Shown here: positions 63,780 to 64,000 of the stretch, piece by piece | How the letters are laid out: each line of letters begins with the position of its first letter | Numbering within the stretch: position 1 is the stretch's first letter | Assembly: GCA_024640085.1 (NCBI GenBank) | Contig: JAHEFR010000009.1 | Location: 36,154 to 100,153 of the forward strand | Reading direction: 5' to 3' | DNA length: 64,000 nt | Origin: Gammaproteobacteria bacterium | GTDB taxonomy: Bacteria > Pseudomonadota > Gammaproteobacteria > Steroidobacterales > XN24 | The notes under the pieces: model-generated | Databases searched by the model: none | What the model was told of the DNA's origin: nothing | Seen by the model: only the letters and a program-made list of their open reading frames with translations | Position numbers and translations under genes: made by a program

Positions 63780-64000
63780 ATGCGGAGTTACGGAAGAAAA
63801 GATAGCTCCCTGATCGCTGAGACAGATTCTTTAGCGAAGTGGATCATTCCGATTGTGGGAGCCACCACGCTAGTCGTCGCGGCTCTATTCTTGTTAACGC
63901 AGACACTCGACAGTTCCGCACCTCTAGATCCTTCTGGCGGCGGCCAGATGCTTGGGGCTCCACCGCTGGCCCCCAGCGAACTAAATAAAACTACGACAAG
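63780..64000 (+). CDS. Unknown single-pass membrane protein, truncated by the window end
   Basis: The first 73 codons are visible, starting at ATG 63780 after GGAAGG. A basic start (MRSYGRKDSSLIAETD) is followed by one membrane helix (WIIPIVGATTLVVAALFLLT), then a Pro/Gly/Ser-rich tail. Codon use (CTA, TTA, AGA, AAA) differs from the GC-rich neighbours, which suggests horizontal transfer. The layout (short cytosolic tail, one helix, Pro-rich outer part) resembles VirB10/TraB-like or other envelope proteins, but that is a guess. Confidence 0.5.
   Translation, partial: MRSYGRKDSSLIAETDSLAKWIIPIVGATTLVVAALFLLTQTLDSSAPLDPSGGGQMLGAPPLAPSELNKTTT

Overview
This window is GC-rich bacterial chromosome and looks gammaproteobacterial. 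The evidence is shared gene order: gshB beside pilGHIJ, yqgE-ruvX-pyrB, pilT-pilU, yggS-proC-yggT-yggU, the folB/folK-tsaD // rpsU-yqeY-dnaG-rpoD block, and a split class II ribonucleotide reductase (nrdJa/nrdJb) as in Pseudomonas. The combination suggests a Chromatiales/Ectothiorhodospiraceae-like lineage, but this is inference and no species can be named. Most of the window is core chromosome. Only the last ~0.3 kb, after a tRNA cluster, looks different in base composition.

Layout. 1-3.6 kb: type IV pilus chemosensory genes on the minus strand (pilG, pilH, pilI, pilJ and the first codons of chpA/pilL). 3.8-7.6 kb: glutathione synthase, then a coupled run of ApbE flavin transferase, a NusG_II-domain protein, a Gx-family membrane protein and a TonB-like protein. 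7.6-10.5 kb: yqgE, ruvX, pyrB and a PyrK-like Fe-S flavoprotein. 10.6-14 kb: three tandem PilT/PilU-family ATPases. 14-17.7 kb: yggS, proC, yggT, yggU, a DUF4426 lipoprotein and HU. 17.8-20.7 kb: TerB-like protein, alpha/beta hydrolase and cation/proton antiporter in one overlapping operon. 20.9-25.5 kb: ornithine aminotransferase, a TonB-like protein, FKBP isomerase, MsrB, weak small ORFs and a DUF6544-like membrane-anchored protein. 26.2-31.6 kb: a tightly coupled minus-strand operon (cysZ, 2OG oxygenase, L,D-transpeptidase, second 2OG oxygenase, amidase, ppnN). 31.8-34.7 kb: lineage-specific exported proteins, including an M49-like lipoprotein whose zinc motif seems lost.

34.8-38 kb: nrdJb/nrdJa with a recognisable promoter and NrdR-like boxes. 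38.1-40.2 kb: a heat-shock protein with a sigma-32-type promoter, then a DegP/DegQ protease; each is closed by a hairpin terminator. 40.3-49.3 kb: TauE/SafE permease, soluble lytic transglycosylase, NDUFA9-like SDR, aminopeptidase lipoprotein, cca, uppP, a MidA-like methyltransferase and pteridine reductase. 49.3-57.3 kb: S41 protease, folK, folB and tsaD on the minus strand, divergent from the macromolecular synthesis genes rpsU, yqeY, dnaG and rpoD. 57.4-63.2 kb: a hypothetical gene, NAD-malic enzyme, aldehyde dehydrogenase, acetolactate synthase and a Cys-rich zinc-ribbon-like protein. 63.3-63.7 kb: tRNA-Ile2(CAT), a decayed tRNA-like piece and a tRNA-Asn(GTT) with a broken D-stem, closed by a terminator. 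A gene of different composition then runs off the window end.

Together the genes cover twitching motility and its control, envelope maintenance (uppP, slt, degP, L,D-transpeptidase, FKBP), cobalamin-dependent dNTP supply, folate synthesis, stress response and the information-processing core. No CRISPR array, prophage, IS element or rRNA was seen. The most unusual points are the motif-less M49 homologue, the two-oxygenase/L,D-transpeptidase operon, the ApbE/NusG_II/Gx cassette and the decaying tRNA array at the edge of possibly foreign DNA.
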